From: Candidatus Amarolinea dominans | GTDB taxonomy: Bacteria; Chloroflexota; Anaerolineae; SSC4; Amarolineaceae | DNA length: 64,000 nt | Direction: 5' to 3' | NCBI GenBank assembly: GCA_016719785.1 | Contig: JADJYJ010000017.1 | Location: 1 to 64,000, forward strand | Shown: positions 23,247 through 33,347 of the stretch, piece after piece | Numbering within the stretch: the first letter of the stretch is position 1 | Layout: every line of letters starts with the position of its first letter | Translations under genes and position numbers: made by a program | The notes under the pieces: model-generated | The model's database searches: none | What the model saw: the letters and a program-made list of their open reading frames with translations, nothing else | Told to the model about the DNA's origin: nothing

Positions 23247-25004
23247 CTATGAGCAGACCAGGCCGAACCGTGACGCGGTAGCCGTCGCGTCAATGACATC
23301 AATGTAACCGCTGATCGTGATATCGAGCACCGGATTGAGGGCCGGATCGAGCCAGGCATTAGCCACGGCGCTGATGTCGGTCACATCCACGTCACCATCG
23401 TCGTCCACGTCGCCGATCAGCAGACACGCGGCAAACTCGAACGCGCCGATGTCGCAGCGGGTCAGCCGCGCACCGTCGCGCTGGTCGGCGATCACGGCCG
23501 CGCCGGTATTGTCAACGCAGCCGGCGGGGTTGCCGGCGTTGAAAGGCGGGGAGCCGGTGGGAAAGGCGTTGGTCTGGGTGCGACCGCCGTTGCTGGCCAG
23601 GGCAGCCAGGTTGGGGTCTGTGCCGGTGATGTTGCCGGTCGTGTTGCCACCAATGGCGCAGCCGGTCGTGTTCTCGATCAGGTTGTAGCCGTCGGAAGTG
23701 AAGCCACCGGAGCAGTCGGGAAAGATCGTGCCGCTGGTTGAGGCGTCAACATTTTCGCCGATGAGGCTATTGCGCACGATCGCGGTGGCGGCGTTGCTCA
23801 GACCGCCGCCGTCGCCGAAGTTGTTGGCGTCGGAGTCGGCCACGTTGAAGGCCACGGTGACGTTGCTGAGCTGCAGCAGCGCGCCGCTGCCGTTGGCGAT
23901 ACCGCCCGCCCCCGCGCTGGCCGAGTTGCCGCTGACCGTGCTATTGATCAGCACGGCTGTGCCGGCGTTGGCGTTGCGCATGCCCGCCGCGCTGATCGCG
24001 GTGTTGTTGTTGATCGTGCTGTTGCGGATAGTCATGCTGCCACCGTCGTTGGAGATCCCGCCGCTGTCGTCCGCCGTGTTGTTGCGCACGGTGCTGTGGC
24101 TCATGACCAGGGTGTCCTGGTTGTAGATGCCGCCGCCCACCTCGCTCACGCCGCCGCCAGAGGTGCCCGCGTGATTGGTATGCACGGTGCTGCCAAGCAA
24201 GGTCAGGTTGTTTTCGTTGTAGATGCCGCCGCCGTTGGTGTCCGCGCTGTTGTTGTTGATCGTGCTGTTGATCAGCGTGGCCGAGGCGCTGCTACCGTTC
24301 CACATGCCGCCGCCGCGGTCGCTGGTCGCGGTGTTGTTGTTCAAGCCAAGGTTGACGGCCTCGAGCGTACCCCCAAGCAGCGCAATGCCGCCGCCCAAGG
24401 TGGATGCCGTATTGTTGGTAATCGTGGTGTTGATCAACGTCAGCGCGCCAGCTTCGTTCGCGATGCCGCCGCCCGCGTTGCCGGTGCTTTGATTGGCGAT
24501 GAGGGTGACAGTACGCAGCGTCAACGTGCCCGCGCTGCGGATGCCGCCGCCAAACGAGGTGGTGCGCCCGTTGCGCAGCGTGACGTTCGAAATCGTGACG
24601 ATGTTGCCGGCTAACACCTGGATAACCCGGTCGAGCGTGGTCGCCCCATTGGCGTCAATGATGGTGTTGCTGCCGGCGATCGTCACGTCGTCGGTGATGT
24701 CCAGGTCGCCGTTCACCGCGGTGTCATCCGCACCCACACGGGTCAGAGTATAGGTGACATTGGCCTGCAGGGTGATTGTGTCCGCGCCATTGCCGGCCGC
24801 ACACGCGTCCACCGCCAGATCCAGGTTGGCGGCGCGGATCGCCTCGCGCAGGGCGCAGTCGCCGTCGGTGTTCAGTTCGTCGGTCAACGTATTGACCAGG
24901 ATGCTGGTGCCGGCGGGCGCCAGGCGCGGTGTAGCCAGTGCGGTGTTGGACCACAACAGGCTGACCAGTAGAAGCAGATGAAACAGAATCAGACGTACCT
25001 TCAT
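23247..25004 (-). CDS. Secreted right-handed beta-helix protein with CSLREA start and dockerin-like end
   Basis: A 585-residue secreted protein. Signal peptide 1-24 (LILFHLLLLVSLLWSNTALA). The CSLREA-type motif DGDCALREAIRAAN (about 48-61) is followed by a long series of N-rich beta-helix coils (repeats of NNNTA, GGGI, LINSTI) as in polymorphic outer-membrane/parallel beta-helix proteins. Residues about 525-585 (GDVDDDGDVDVTDISAVANAW, shortened) form a dockerin type I-like pair of calcium loops with D-x-D-x-D. In cellulosomes dockerins bind cohesins; none is visible here, so the partner may be encoded elsewhere. ATG 25004 has GAGGAA about 12 bases upstream. It is transcribed in the same direction as the giant adhesin gene but separated by three terminator-like hairpins. 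Confidence 0.85.
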   Translation of the reverse strand: MKVRLILFHLLLLVSLLWSNTALATPRLAPAGTSILVNTLTDELNTDGDCALREAIRAANLDLAVDACAAGNGADTITLQANVTYTLTRVGADDTAVNGDLDITDDVTIAGSNTIIDANGATTLDRVIQVLAGNIVTISNVTLRNGRTTSFGGGIRSAGTLTLRTVTLIANQSTGNAGGGIANEAGALTLINTTITNNTASTLGGGIALLGGTLEAVNLGLNNNTATSDRGGGMWNGSSASATLINSTINNNSADTNGGGIYNENNLTLLGSTVHTNHAGTSGGGVSEVGGGIYNQDTLVMSHSTVRNNTADDSGGISNDGGSMTIRNSTINNNTAISAAGMRNANAGTAVLINSTVSGNSASAGAGGIANGSGALLQLSNVTVAFNVADSDANNFGDGGGLSNAATAIVRNSLIGENVDASTSGTIFPDCSGGFTSDGYNLIENTTGCAIGGNTTGNITGTDPNLAALASNGGRTQTNAFPTGSPPFNAGNPAGCVDNTGAAVIADQRDGARLTRCDIGAFEFAACLLIGDVDDDGDVDVTDISAVANAWLDPALNPVLDITISGYIDVIDATATASRFGLVCS

Positions 25005-25043
25005 AATAGATGTTTCCTCGAACCGGACTTATCGCAGTCACAA

Positions 25044-25166
25044 AAACCCGGCTTCTCGCAGAAGCCGGGTTTCTCGCTTCTCTCTCACAGAAACCCGGCT
25101 TCTCGCAGAAGCCGGGTTTCTCATGCCTCTCTCGCAGAAACCCGGCTTCTCGTAGAAGCCGGGTTT
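25044..25166 (-). repeat. Three tandem terminator-like palindromes with 47-bp period
   Basis: AAACCCGGCTTCT-CGC-AGAAGCCGGGTTT at 25044-25072, 25091-25119 and 25138-25166 (loop CGT in the third), 13-bp perfect arms, spaced exactly 47 bases. They lie directly after the stop of the giant adhesin gene (25178) and before the next minus-strand start (25004). They probably act as a triple terminator. Spacer sequences TCTC(G)CTTCTCTCACAG-like are also similar, so the array arose by tandem duplication. Confidence 0.8.
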
Positions 25167-25177
25167 CTTCACAACAA

Positions 25178-28100
25178 TCAGCGCAGGACAGACGGCAGGA
25201 AGAACCGGTGTGCCTGCATGAAGGGGAATTCGGCGCTGCCGCTCTCGCCGCTGGTGGTCAACACCAGGCGTCGCGTCAGCGGTTCCAGCGGGACGTAGCC
25301 GGCCGGCCAGCTCTCCACGGTGACGAAGTAAGTGCCAGGCGGCAAATCTTGCACCAGGTAGCGGCCGGGCTGAAAGTGGTCGGGGCCGGTGGTGATGATG
25401 GCGACGCGTTCGCCCAGGTTGTTGGTGATGCTGAGGGTGACGTCGCTGAGCGTTGGCTCATCGTCGAAGTTACCGTCAGGCGTCGTGTCTTGCCAGGTGA
25501 GACCGCCGATCGTCACGGCCGGGCATGGCTCGAAGGGCTGGCCGGGGCGCCGCGGGCCGCAGGAGCCGACGTTGAGGATGGTAATCCATGCGTCTTCGAC
25601 TTCACCGCTGTTGGCCGGGCCGGTGGGGGCAGCCACCTCAGACGCGGCGTTGGCGATGCGGCAGCGCAGGTAGCTAACGCCTGGGGTGGGCACGGGGAAG
25701 CCGCTGAACGTCAGGTTGACCGACTGCCGGTTTACACTGCTGTTGATGGCGGCCGCGGTGCGCTCGCCGGCGTCCAGGAAGTCGCCGTCACGGTTGAAGT
25801 CAAGCCAGCACGCCACCGTGGCGGGCTGGCCGGTGGCATTGAGGGCTGACACCATCAGGTTGACACCGCCGGAGGCGGTGGAGATGATGGGGAGGATGGC
25901 AATGCCATCCTCGTCATCCAGGCCGGTGGTGTCGTCGGCGTTGCTGTCCGGGTTTTGCAGCGCGCCGTTGTCGCTGTCGGGCGCCTGGCGTCCGAGGTGG
26001 AGACCGGGGATGACGATGTGACTGGGGCCGTTGTCCGCGGCGATGGTCTGGTAGTTGCCGACGCCGGCGCCAGGGCCGGTGTCGGGCGCGTCGCCGTAGT
26101 CACGCGGCAGGGCCTGCACGACATCCACGCAGACTCGCTGGGAGCTGGCCTGGGTGTTGACCTGGAGAGTAGCGCCGGTGGGGGTGGTGGCGGTCGCCGT
26201 GACAGAGCCGATGTTGCAGGTGCGACCGGTGGGGGTGACGGTGCGGGTGCAGGTAGCCTGCTGGCCGGGGGCCAACGGGCCGATGGCGGGACTGGCGCAG
26301 ATCGCTCCAAGCACGTCATCGCTGACGACGAGGTTGCCGAGCCAGGTGTCGCCCAGGTTGGTCACTTCGTAGGTGTAGGTGACGCTCTGGCCTTGCAGGA
26401 CCTGGGCGGCGCTGGCGCGTTTGTTGATGACGACGCGCACGCGGGCAAAGCCGAAGTCGGCAAAGAGATAGGCGTCATTGGCGCCCAGCGTCACCGGGTA
26501 GGGATTGGGGCCGTAAGCGGCGCTGGTGAAGGCGAAGCCGGCCAGGGGGCGACCGGGATCATAGTTGGAGGCGGGGATGCGCACCTGGTAGCTGCCGGCC
26601 ACGAGGCCTTCGAACAGGTAGAGACCGCCGTTGGTGGTGACATCGGTGGCGATGACGCTGTTGCTGGTATCGAGCAGTTCGACGAGCACGCCGTCAATGC
26701 CCGGCTCCCCGGCGTCGTGAATGCCGTCCAGGTCGAGGTCACGCCAGACCAGGTCGCCGATGACCGAGCGGGCGACGATGCCTTCGTAGTTGGCGTCATC
26801 CGCGTCCTGCACGGCGGTGCTGCCGTGCAGGCCGCTTGCCGTGGCGCGGTTGAGGATCTGGCCGGCCTGGGCGGAGACGGGGCCATAGTTGCAGGTGAAG
26901 CTCTGGCCGGGCGCCATGGGGTTGGGCGGGAGGCCGCAGCCGGCCAGGGGGTAGCGACTGTCGGTGAGGGTGACGTCAGCCAGGGCGACGTTACCGACAT
27001 TGACGACGACGATGCGGTAGTACACCTCGCTGCCCAGCAGCACCTGCGGGCCAGGCGCGGCGTCAGCATCCTGCCAGGTGATCTGGCCGTCCACGGAGAT
27101 GAGTTTCTCCACGTCAATGGCGGGGCGGGCCGGGGCGTAGTAGTTGGCGTCGTCCGTGTCCTGCACGGGCGTGTTGCCGTAGTAGCCCTGCGCCAGCGCG
27201 GTGTTGGTATGGACGCAGTTCTCCGTGTCGGTGACGACCGACTGGAGGACGCAGGTGAAGGAGGCGCCGGGCAGCAGCGGGTTCGGGATGGGGCCGCAAC
27301 TGGTCAGGTCATACACATTGTCGGTCAGGCTGACGTTGGCCAGGGGGACGTTGCCGACGTTGGTGACGATGAAGCGGAAGAAGACGGGATCGCCGACGCG
27401 GGTCTGGGGGCCGGGGGAGAAGTCGGCGTCGAGCCAGGTGAGCTGGCCGTCCACGGAGACGTGCTTTTCGACATCAATGGCGGGTTGGGCGGCGACGTGG
27501 AAGTTGGCGTCGTCGTTGTCGCGCACGGTGATGTCAAGGTAGACGCCGCTGGTGGAGGCGGTGTTAGTGTGCTGGCCGACCTGGGCGGTGACCGGACCGT
27601 AGGTGCAGGTGGCGCTGGCGCCGGGCTGCAGGGGGTTGGGGATGGCCGGGCAGCCGTTCAGCGGATAGACGTTGTCGCTCAGGGTAACATTGCTGAGGGG
27701 CACGTCGCCGATGTTGGTGATGACGAAGCGGAAGAAGACCGCACTGCCGAGCGCGGCCTGCGGCCCTGGCGGCGTATCCGCGTCCTGCCAGGTGGCCTGA
27801 GCATCCACGGAGACCAGTTTTTCGATGTCAATGGCCGGCCGGGTCAGCGCGTTGTAGTTGGCGTCGTCCTGGTCGCTGACGGTGATGCTGCCGGCGGCGC
27901 CGGTGGCATAGGCGGTGTCGGTGTGCTGACCCAGCTCAGCCGGGAGGGGACCGATGGTGCAGATGTAGGCGGCGGTGGGCGGGAGCAGGGCCGGGATGGG
28001 GCCGCAGCCGGCCAGCGGATAGAGGCTGTCGGTCAGGGTGACGTTGGTGAGGGCGACGTTGCCGACGTTGGAGACAACAAAGCGGAAGTAGACGCTGTGG

Positions 28101-31100
28101 CCGGCGATGGTTTGGGGCCCAGGCGGGACATCGGCGTCATGCCAGGTGGCCTGGCCGTCCACGGAGACATACTTCTCGACGTTGATGGCGGGCTGGGGCG
28201 GCACGTTGTAGTTGGCGTCGTCGGCGTCGGTGACGGTGGTGGCGCCGTACATGCCCGTAGCCGTGGCGGTGTTGGTGTGCTGACCGACCTGGGCGGGCGT
28301 GGGGCCATGCCAGCAGGTGTAGCTCTGACCGGGGGCGAGCACGCTGGGGGCGTTGCAGCCGCTCAGGATATACACATTGTCGGTCAGGGTGACGTTGGTG
28401 AGGGGGACGTTGCCGATGTTGGTGACGATGAAGCGGAAGTAAACGCCGAAGCCGTCCACGGTCTGCGGGCCAGGCGGCAGGTCCGCGTCCTGCCAGGTGA
28501 CCTGACCGTCCACTGAGACCAGTTTCTCCACATCAATCGCGGGCACGAGCGGGATGGGCGTCGGTGTGTGGGTGGGGTGGCGTGGGCGTGCGCGTGGGCG
28601 TCGCGGTGTTGGTGGGGTGAAGGTGGCCGTCCAGGTGGGGGTGGGGGTGTTGGTGGGCGTGGGGCTGGGCGTCAGCGTGGCCGTTGGCGACTGGGTCGGC
28701 GTGGGCGTGGGGGTGGGGGGGGGCGCGTTGTAGTTGGCATCGTCCGCATCGCTGACGGTGATGGCGCCATACAATCCGGTCGCGGTCGCCCTGTTGGTGT
28801 GTTGACCGACCTGCGCGGTCACAGGTCCCAGCCAGCAGGTGTGGCCCTGGCCCGGCTGCAGCGGATTGGGCACGTTGCAGTTGGTCAAGGTGTACACGTT
28901 ATCGGTCAAGGTGACATCAGTCAGGGGCACATTGCCGATGTTCGTCACCTCGAAGCGGAAGTAGACGCCGTCGCCCACCGTCGCCTGGGGGCCGGGCGGC
29001 GTGTCAGCATCGAACCAGGTCGCCTGGCCGTCCACAGAGACATATTTCTCTACGTCAATGGCCGGCTGTGAAGGGGTGTAGTAATTGGCGTCGTCGCTGT
29101 CTTGCACCGTCGTGCCGTTGTAGCTGCCGACGGCGGTGGCGGTGTCAGTGTGTTGACCCAATTCGGCCGCAACCGGCCCGTAGATGCAGACGTAGCCGGC
29201 CCCAGGTACAAACGGGTCGGGAATAGGGCTGCACCCGTTCAGCAGGTAGACGTTGTCACTCAAGGTCACGTTGCTCAGGGGCACGTCGCCCACGTTGGTT
29301 ACGACGAAGCGGAAGTAGACGCCGCTGTCGGCGGTGGCCTGCGGGCCGGGCGAGTTATCAGCATCGAGCCAGGTGGCCTGGCCGTCCACGGAGACGTACT
29401 TCTCCACGTCAATGGCCGGCTGCGCGGGCGCGATGACGTTGGCATCGTCCGTGTCGCTGACGGTAGTGTTGGCGAACTGGCCGCTGGCCGTGGCGGTGTT
29501 GGTGTGCTGACCGGGCTGGGCTGTCACCGGACCATGCCAACAGACATAGCTTTGACCGGGGACGAGGATGCTGGGCGCGTTGCAGTTGTTCAGGCTGTAG
29601 ACATTGTCGCCCAGGGTGACGTTGCTGAGGGTGACGTTGCCGATGTTGCGGACCTCGAAGCGGAAGTAGACCGGGCTGCCGCTGGTGGTCTGCGGGCCGG
29701 GCGGCAGGTCAGCGTCTTGCCAGGTGAACTGGCCGTCCACGGAGACGAATTTCTCCACGTCAATCAGCGGCGCCTGCGGGATAGGCGTCGGCGTATTGGT
29801 GGGGGTGTTGGTCGGCGTCCAGGTGAACGTCGCGGTCGGGGTATTCGTGGGCGTCGGCGTCCAGGTGGCCGTCGGCGTGTGGGTCGGAGTGTGGGTGGGC
29901 GTCCAGGTGGTCGTCGCGGTGCCGGTCGGGGTGTTGGTCGGCGTAGGCGTCGGTGCGACGTAGTTGGCATCGTCCTGATCGCTGACGGTGGTGGCGCCGT
30001 AGACCCCGGCAGCGGTGACGGTGTTGGTGTGCTGACCGGGCTGCGCGGGGACGGGGCCGAGCCAGCAGGCGTGACTTTGGCCGGGATGTAGCGGGTTGGG
30101 GACGTTGCAGTTGCTGAGGCTGTAGACGTTGTCGGTCAGGGTGACGTTATTCAGGGGCACGTTGCCGGTGTTGGTGACGTCGAAGCGGAAGTAGACGCTG
30201 CCGCCGGCCGCGGCGGTGGGGCCGGGCGGGAGGTCGGCATCGGCCCAGGTGGCGCCGCCATCCACAGAGACGAGTTTTTCCACGTCAATGAGCGGCCGCG
30301 CGAGGACGTTGTAATTGGCGTCGTCCTGATCGGTCACCGTGGCGCCCTGGTAGCTGCCGCTGGCTGTACCGGTGTTGGTGTGCTGGCCGACGGCGGCGAC
30401 GGTGGGGCCGTGGATACAACTGTAGGACTGGCCGGGCTGCAGGGGGAAGGGGATGAAGCAGGCGGACAGGGTGTAGACGTTATCGGTGATGGTGACCGCA
30501 GTGAGGGGCACATTGCCGGTGTTGGTGACAATGAAGCGGAAGTAGACGGCGCTGCCGACGGTGGTCCCCGGGCCGGGCGGGGTGTCGGCGTCTTGCCAGG
30601 AGACCTGACCGTCCACGGAGACGTGCTTCTCCAGGTCAATGGCCGGCTGCGCGGGCGCGGTGTAGTGGGCGTCGTCAGAATCGCTGACGGTGAGGCCGCT
30701 CCAGGCGCCGTTGGCGGTGGCGGTGTTAGCGTGCTGACCGACCTGCGCCGGCGTGGGGCCGAAGATGCAGGTGTAGCTGGCGCCGGGCGCCAACGGGTTG
30801 GGGATGGGGCTGCACGCGGTCAGCGCGTAGACGTTGTCGGTCAGGGTGACGTTACTCAGGGGCACATTGCCGCTGTTGGTGACGACAAAGCGGAAGTAGA
30901 CGTTAGCGCCCACGGCCGCCTGTGGCCCTGGCGCCGTATCAGCGTCGTGCCAGGTGGCCTGATTGTCCACTGAAACGTATTTTTCAACGTCAATGGCCGG
31001 CGGCTGATACAGCCCCGCGTCCCACTGCCGCTGATGGTCGCCCGCGCCCAGGCTGATGGCGACGGTGGCGCCGGTGGTCACATCCGCGTCACTGTCCACC

Positions 31101-33313
31101 GTGTCGTCGCCGCCTTGATCGCGCAAGGTGATCAGGTAGGTGGCCGGCGGCGTAAAGCGGACGTAGTAGCTGCCCGTCAACAGGTTGTCGAACAAGTAAT
31201 GCCCGCTGGCGTCGGTGGTCCCCGTGCCCTGGCTGATCCAGGAGGCGCCGATCTGCTTGAAGAGTTCGACGGTGACGCCGGGGACGCCGGCCTCGCCGCT
31301 GTCCTGGATGCCGTTGCGGTTCTGATCCAGCCAAACGAAGTCGCCGATGCTGCTCAACTGGGTGTTGCCAAAATCGCGGCCGGACACCGTTTGGTTCGTC
31401 AAGGTGACGCTGTGCGCGCCGGCGCCGCCGGGGTAAGTTTGCGCCCAGCCGGCCTGCGGGGTTTCGGTCACACTGTACGTGCCCGGCTCCAGGTTGGCAA
31501 AGGCATAGGCGCCGTTGGCAGCGGTGGTGGTGGTGAGATCAAGCGCGTGCGGCCCGCCGGCCGCGCGGATGGTCCAGCCGGCCAGGGTCGGCTCGCCAGC
31601 GTCGCGGGCGCCGTTGGCATTCAGGTCGTTGAATTTGACGCCGCTGATGCCCAGGGCGCCGCGATTGCCGAAGCGCCGCTCCTGCTGCTCCGGGAAGGCC
31701 AGGATGACTTCTTGCTCCAGCGGGGTGGTGTTGGTGTAGCCGGGATGGTTGGCGACCTGTTCGACAACCTTGTAGCGCGCGCCGGGCAGTTCGGTAAAGG
31801 CCAGGCGTCCGTCCGCGCCGGAGGTGCCGCCGCGGAACTGCGCCCAGTCGTTGTTCTGCCAGATGTAGAGGGCAAATTGCCAGCCAGGCAAACCAGGCTC
31901 CTGCCCTTCATCCCAGATGCCATCGCCGTCCGTGTCCAGGAACTTGAGGACATGCAGGACCGAATAGCGGCTGTTGCCGAAGTCTGCGCGCCACTGCATC
32001 CAGGGGTCGCCAGCGCTGCGGGTACGGCTCTGGCTCAGGGGGGTGCTGTTGATCCAGCCGTTCTGCAGGGTTTCGGTGAGGACATAGGCGCCGTTGCCGC
32101 TGATGCGGTCAGCGAAGAAGGCGTTGCCGTTGCTGTCGGTGACGCCGGTGAACTGACCGCCGGGCGTCCCCAGGGTGAAGGTCCAACCCGCCAGGTTCGG
32201 TTCGTCCTCTTGCTGCACGCCGTCGAAGTTTCGGTCTTCGAACTTGTGGGCGATGATGAGGTTGCCGGACTCTACCCAGTCCTTCGACGCCAACGCGCGC
32301 ACGGAGACGCGGACGGTTTGGCCCAAGACGATGCGCTGCCAGCTATCCGGACTGAGCTGATCCACGAAGCGTGAGCCAGCCGGCAGGTCGAGGGTGGCCG
32401 CGGCGGTGATGTTGGCATGGCCGGCGGTTGTGCTGGTGAGGACAAAGGCGGCCTCGCCGTTGGCATCGGTCAGCGCGCTGGTGCGGTCGAGCGTACCAGC
32501 CGTGGCGCTGACGGTGACGGTGTAGCCGGCCAGCGGAAATCCGCCCTTGGTCAGGCGCACGGTGAAGGGATTCGCAGGCTGGTAGGGCAAGAAGTTGGTG
32601 GCCGAGGCCGGGGTGATAGCGATTTGCACGTTGCCCGGTTGATACTCCACCGGCGGCGTGGCCGGGATGCTGGCCAGGATGGCGTTGTAGGCGTTGCGCA
32701 CGCCGTTGTCATAGGTGGAGTTGTAGATGGTGGCGTCGGCCTGATTCAGGAGCCAGCCGTCGGTCAGTCTCCAGACCGCGGCCTGGCGTGCGGCCTGCAT
32801 GATGGCATCGTTGAGGGTGGGGGGGTAGTTGGCCACCATCCAAGCGACGCGCCAGTCAGAGAAGAAGCTGCTGTCCAGGCAGAAGCCGCGATTGAAGGCG
32901 CGCGAGTGGTAGATGTCGGTGCAGAAGCCGTAGGCGATGTTGTTTTGACCAAAATCGAGTTTGGCGAGGGGGGTGTCGAGGATTTTGGGGACGCCATTCT
33001 TGAGCAGATTGACCGAAATGGCGACGGTGGGGTTGGGGCTGTTGGTGGGAACAACCCAGGTGGCGATCCCGCAGACGGCGGCGTCCGGCCCGGTGGGCTG
33101 CAAGCGCCACAGTTCGGGCATGATCGGTGTAATCACCGTGCCCCCCTCAAATGGGGGTTCGGTAGGCTGCGCCTGTGCCGACGGGGTGCTGATGACCCAC
33201 AGGCTGCAGAATACAAGGACGGCCAACAGAAGCAGTGGCCCTCCGCGCAGCGCCAAACGCGTCGCGGGTGGGCGCAGCCGCCTCGGGGTAGATAGGTAGC
33301 TTGCGAATGACAT
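25178..33313 (-). CDS. Giant surface adhesin with thioester domain and 11 DUF11-like repeats
   Basis: A 2711-residue surface protein. Signal peptide to about residue 48. Residues 55-215 resemble a thioester domain: C131 in YGFCTD and Q177 in RQAAVWRLTD are placed to form the internal Cys-Gln thioester used for covalent host or surface binding. Then an invasin/Big-like domain (about 225-335), several SdrD-B-like CnaB domains, and 11 copies of a 115-120-residue DUF11-like repeat marked by VSVDGQ.TW.DAD.PPGPQ and GQHTNTATA. Two TP-rich linkers split the repeats into groups of 3, 3 and 5. The C-terminal part has another CnaB domain, a GEVED domain (SGEVEDAW) and ends HRFFLPSVLR. There is no LPXTG or membrane anchor, so attachment is unknown. 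ATG 33313 follows GAGGAGGATC. Repeats lack catalytic residues and likely serve as a stalk. Confidence 0.9.
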   Translation of the reverse strand: MSFASYLSTPRRLRPPATRLALRGGPLLLLAVLVFCSLWVISTPSAQAQPTEPPFEGGTVITPIMPELWRLQPTGPDAAVCGIATWVVPTNSPNPTVAISVNLLKNGVPKILDTPLAKLDFGQNNIAYGFCTDIYHSRAFNRGFCLDSSFFSDWRVAWMVANYPPTLNDAIMQAARQAAVWRLTDGWLLNQADATIYNSTYDNGVRNAYNAILASIPATPPVEYQPGNVQIAITPASATNFLPYQPANPFTVRLTKGGFPLAGYTVTVSATAGTLDRTSALTDANGEAAFVLTSTTAGHANITAAATLDLPAGSRFVDQLSPDSWQRIVLGQTVRVSVRALASKDWVESGNLIIAHKFEDRNFDGVQQEDEPNLAGWTFTLGTPGGQFTGVTDSNGNAFFADRISGNGAYVLTETLQNGWINSTPLSQSRTRSAGDPWMQWRADFGNSRYSVLHVLKFLDTDGDGIWDEGQEPGLPGWQFALYIWQNNDWAQFRGGTSGADGRLAFTELPGARYKVVEQVANHPGYTNTTPLEQEVILAFPEQQERRFGNRGALGISGVKFNDLNANGARDAGEPTLAGWTIRAAGGPHALDLTTTTAANGAYAFANLEPGTYSVTETPQAGWAQTYPGGAGAHSVTLTNQTVSGRDFGNTQLSSIGDFVWLDQNRNGIQDSGEAGVPGVTVELFKQIGASWISQGTGTTDASGHYLFDNLLTGSYYVRFTPPATYLITLRDQGGDDTVDSDADVTTGATVAISLGAGDHQRQWDAGLYQPPAIDVEKYVSVDNQATWHDADTAPGPQAAVGANVYFRFVVTNSGNVPLSNVTLTDNVYALTACSPIPNPLAPGASYTCIFGPTPAQVGQHANTATANGAWSGLTVSDSDDAHYTAPAQPAIDLEKHVSVDGQVSWQDADTPPGPGTTVGSAVYFRFIVTNTGNVPLTAVTITDNVYTLSACFIPFPLQPGQSYSCIHGPTVAAVGQHTNTGTASGSYQGATVTDQDDANYNVLARPLIDVEKLVSVDGGATWADADLPPGPTAAAGGSVYFRFDVTNTGNVPLNNVTLTDNVYSLSNCNVPNPLHPGQSHACWLGPVPAQPGQHTNTVTAAGVYGATTVSDQDDANYVAPTPTPTNTPTGTATTTWTPTHTPTHTPTATWTPTPTNTPTATFTWTPTNTPTNTPTPIPQAPLIDVEKFVSVDGQFTWQDADLPPGPQTTSGSPVYFRFEVRNIGNVTLSNVTLGDNVYSLNNCNAPSILVPGQSYVCWHGPVTAQPGQHTNTATASGQFANTTVSDTDDANVIAPAQPAIDVEKYVSVDGQATWLDADNSPGPQATADSGVYFRFVVTNVGDVPLSNVTLSDNVYLLNGCSPIPDPFVPGAGYVCIYGPVAAELGQHTDTATAVGSYNGTTVQDSDDANYYTPSQPAIDVEKYVSVDGQATWFDADTPPGPQATVGDGVYFRFEVTNIGNVPLTDVTLTDNVYTLTNCNVPNPLQPGQGHTCWLGPVTAQVGQHTNRATATGLYGAITVSDADDANYNAPPPTPTPTPTQSPTATLTPSPTPTNTPTPTWTATFTPPTPRRPRARPRHPTHTPTPIPLVPAIDVEKLVSVDGQVTWQDADLPPGPQTVDGFGVYFRFIVTNIGNVPLTNVTLTDNVYILSGCNAPSVLAPGQSYTCWHGPTPAQVGQHTNTATATGMYGATTVTDADDANYNVPPQPAINVEKYVSVDGQATWHDADVPPGPQTIAGHSVYFRFVVSNVGNVALTNVTLTDSLYPLAGCGPIPALLPPTAAYICTIGPLPAELGQHTDTAYATGAAGSITVSDQDDANYNALTRPAIDIEKLVSVDAQATWQDADTPPGPQAALGSAVFFRFVITNIGDVPLSNVTLSDNVYPLNGCPAIPNPLQPGASATCTYGPVTAQVGQHTNTASTSGVYLDITVRDNDDANFHVAAQPAIDVEKHVSVDGQLTWLDADFSPGPQTRVGDPVFFRFIVTNVGNVPLANVSLTDNVYDLTSCGPIPNPLLPGASFTCVLQSVVTDTENCVHTNTALAQGYYGNTPVQDTDDANYYAPARPAIDVEKLISVDGQITWQDADAAPGPQVLLGSEVYYRIVVVNVGNVALADVTLTDSRYPLAGCGLPPNPMAPGQSFTCNYGPVSAQAGQILNRATASGLHGSTAVQDADDANYEGIVARSVIGDLVWRDLDLDGIHDAGEPGIDGVLVELLDTSNSVIATDVTTNGGLYLFEGLVAGSYQVRIPASNYDPGRPLAGFAFTSAAYGPNPYPVTLGANDAYLFADFGFARVRVVINKRASAAQVLQGQSVTYTYEVTNLGDTWLGNLVVSDDVLGAICASPAIGPLAPGQQATCTRTVTPTGRTCNIGSVTATATTPTGATLQVNTQASSQRVCVDVVQALPRDYGDAPDTGPGAGVGNYQTIAADNGPSHIVIPGLHLGRQAPDSDNGALQNPDSNADDTTGLDDEDGIAILPIISTASGGVNLMVSALNATGQPATVACWLDFNRDGDFLDAGERTAAAINSSVNRQSVNLTFSGFPVPTPGVSYLRCRIANAASEVAAPTGPANSGEVEDAWITILNVGSCGPRRPGQPFEPCPAVTIGGLTWQDTTPDGNFDDEPTLSDVTLSITNNLGERVAIITTGPDHFQPGRYLVQDLPPGTYFVTVESWPAGYVPLEPLTRRLVLTTSGESGSAEFPFMQAHRFFLPSVLR

Positions 33314-33347
33314 GACAGATCCTCCTCATCAGGTTGCACATAAAACA

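Noticed and set aside
25044..25166. CRISPR array
   Set aside because: The repeated units are perfect palindromes only 47 bases apart with similar spacers, three copies, and there are no cas genes.
25955..28516. An 853-residue plus-strand frame with internal repeats
   Set aside because: Antisense of the 11-repeat adhesin. Its repeats (GDVAEGHVADVGDDEAE-like) are mirror products of the real repeats.
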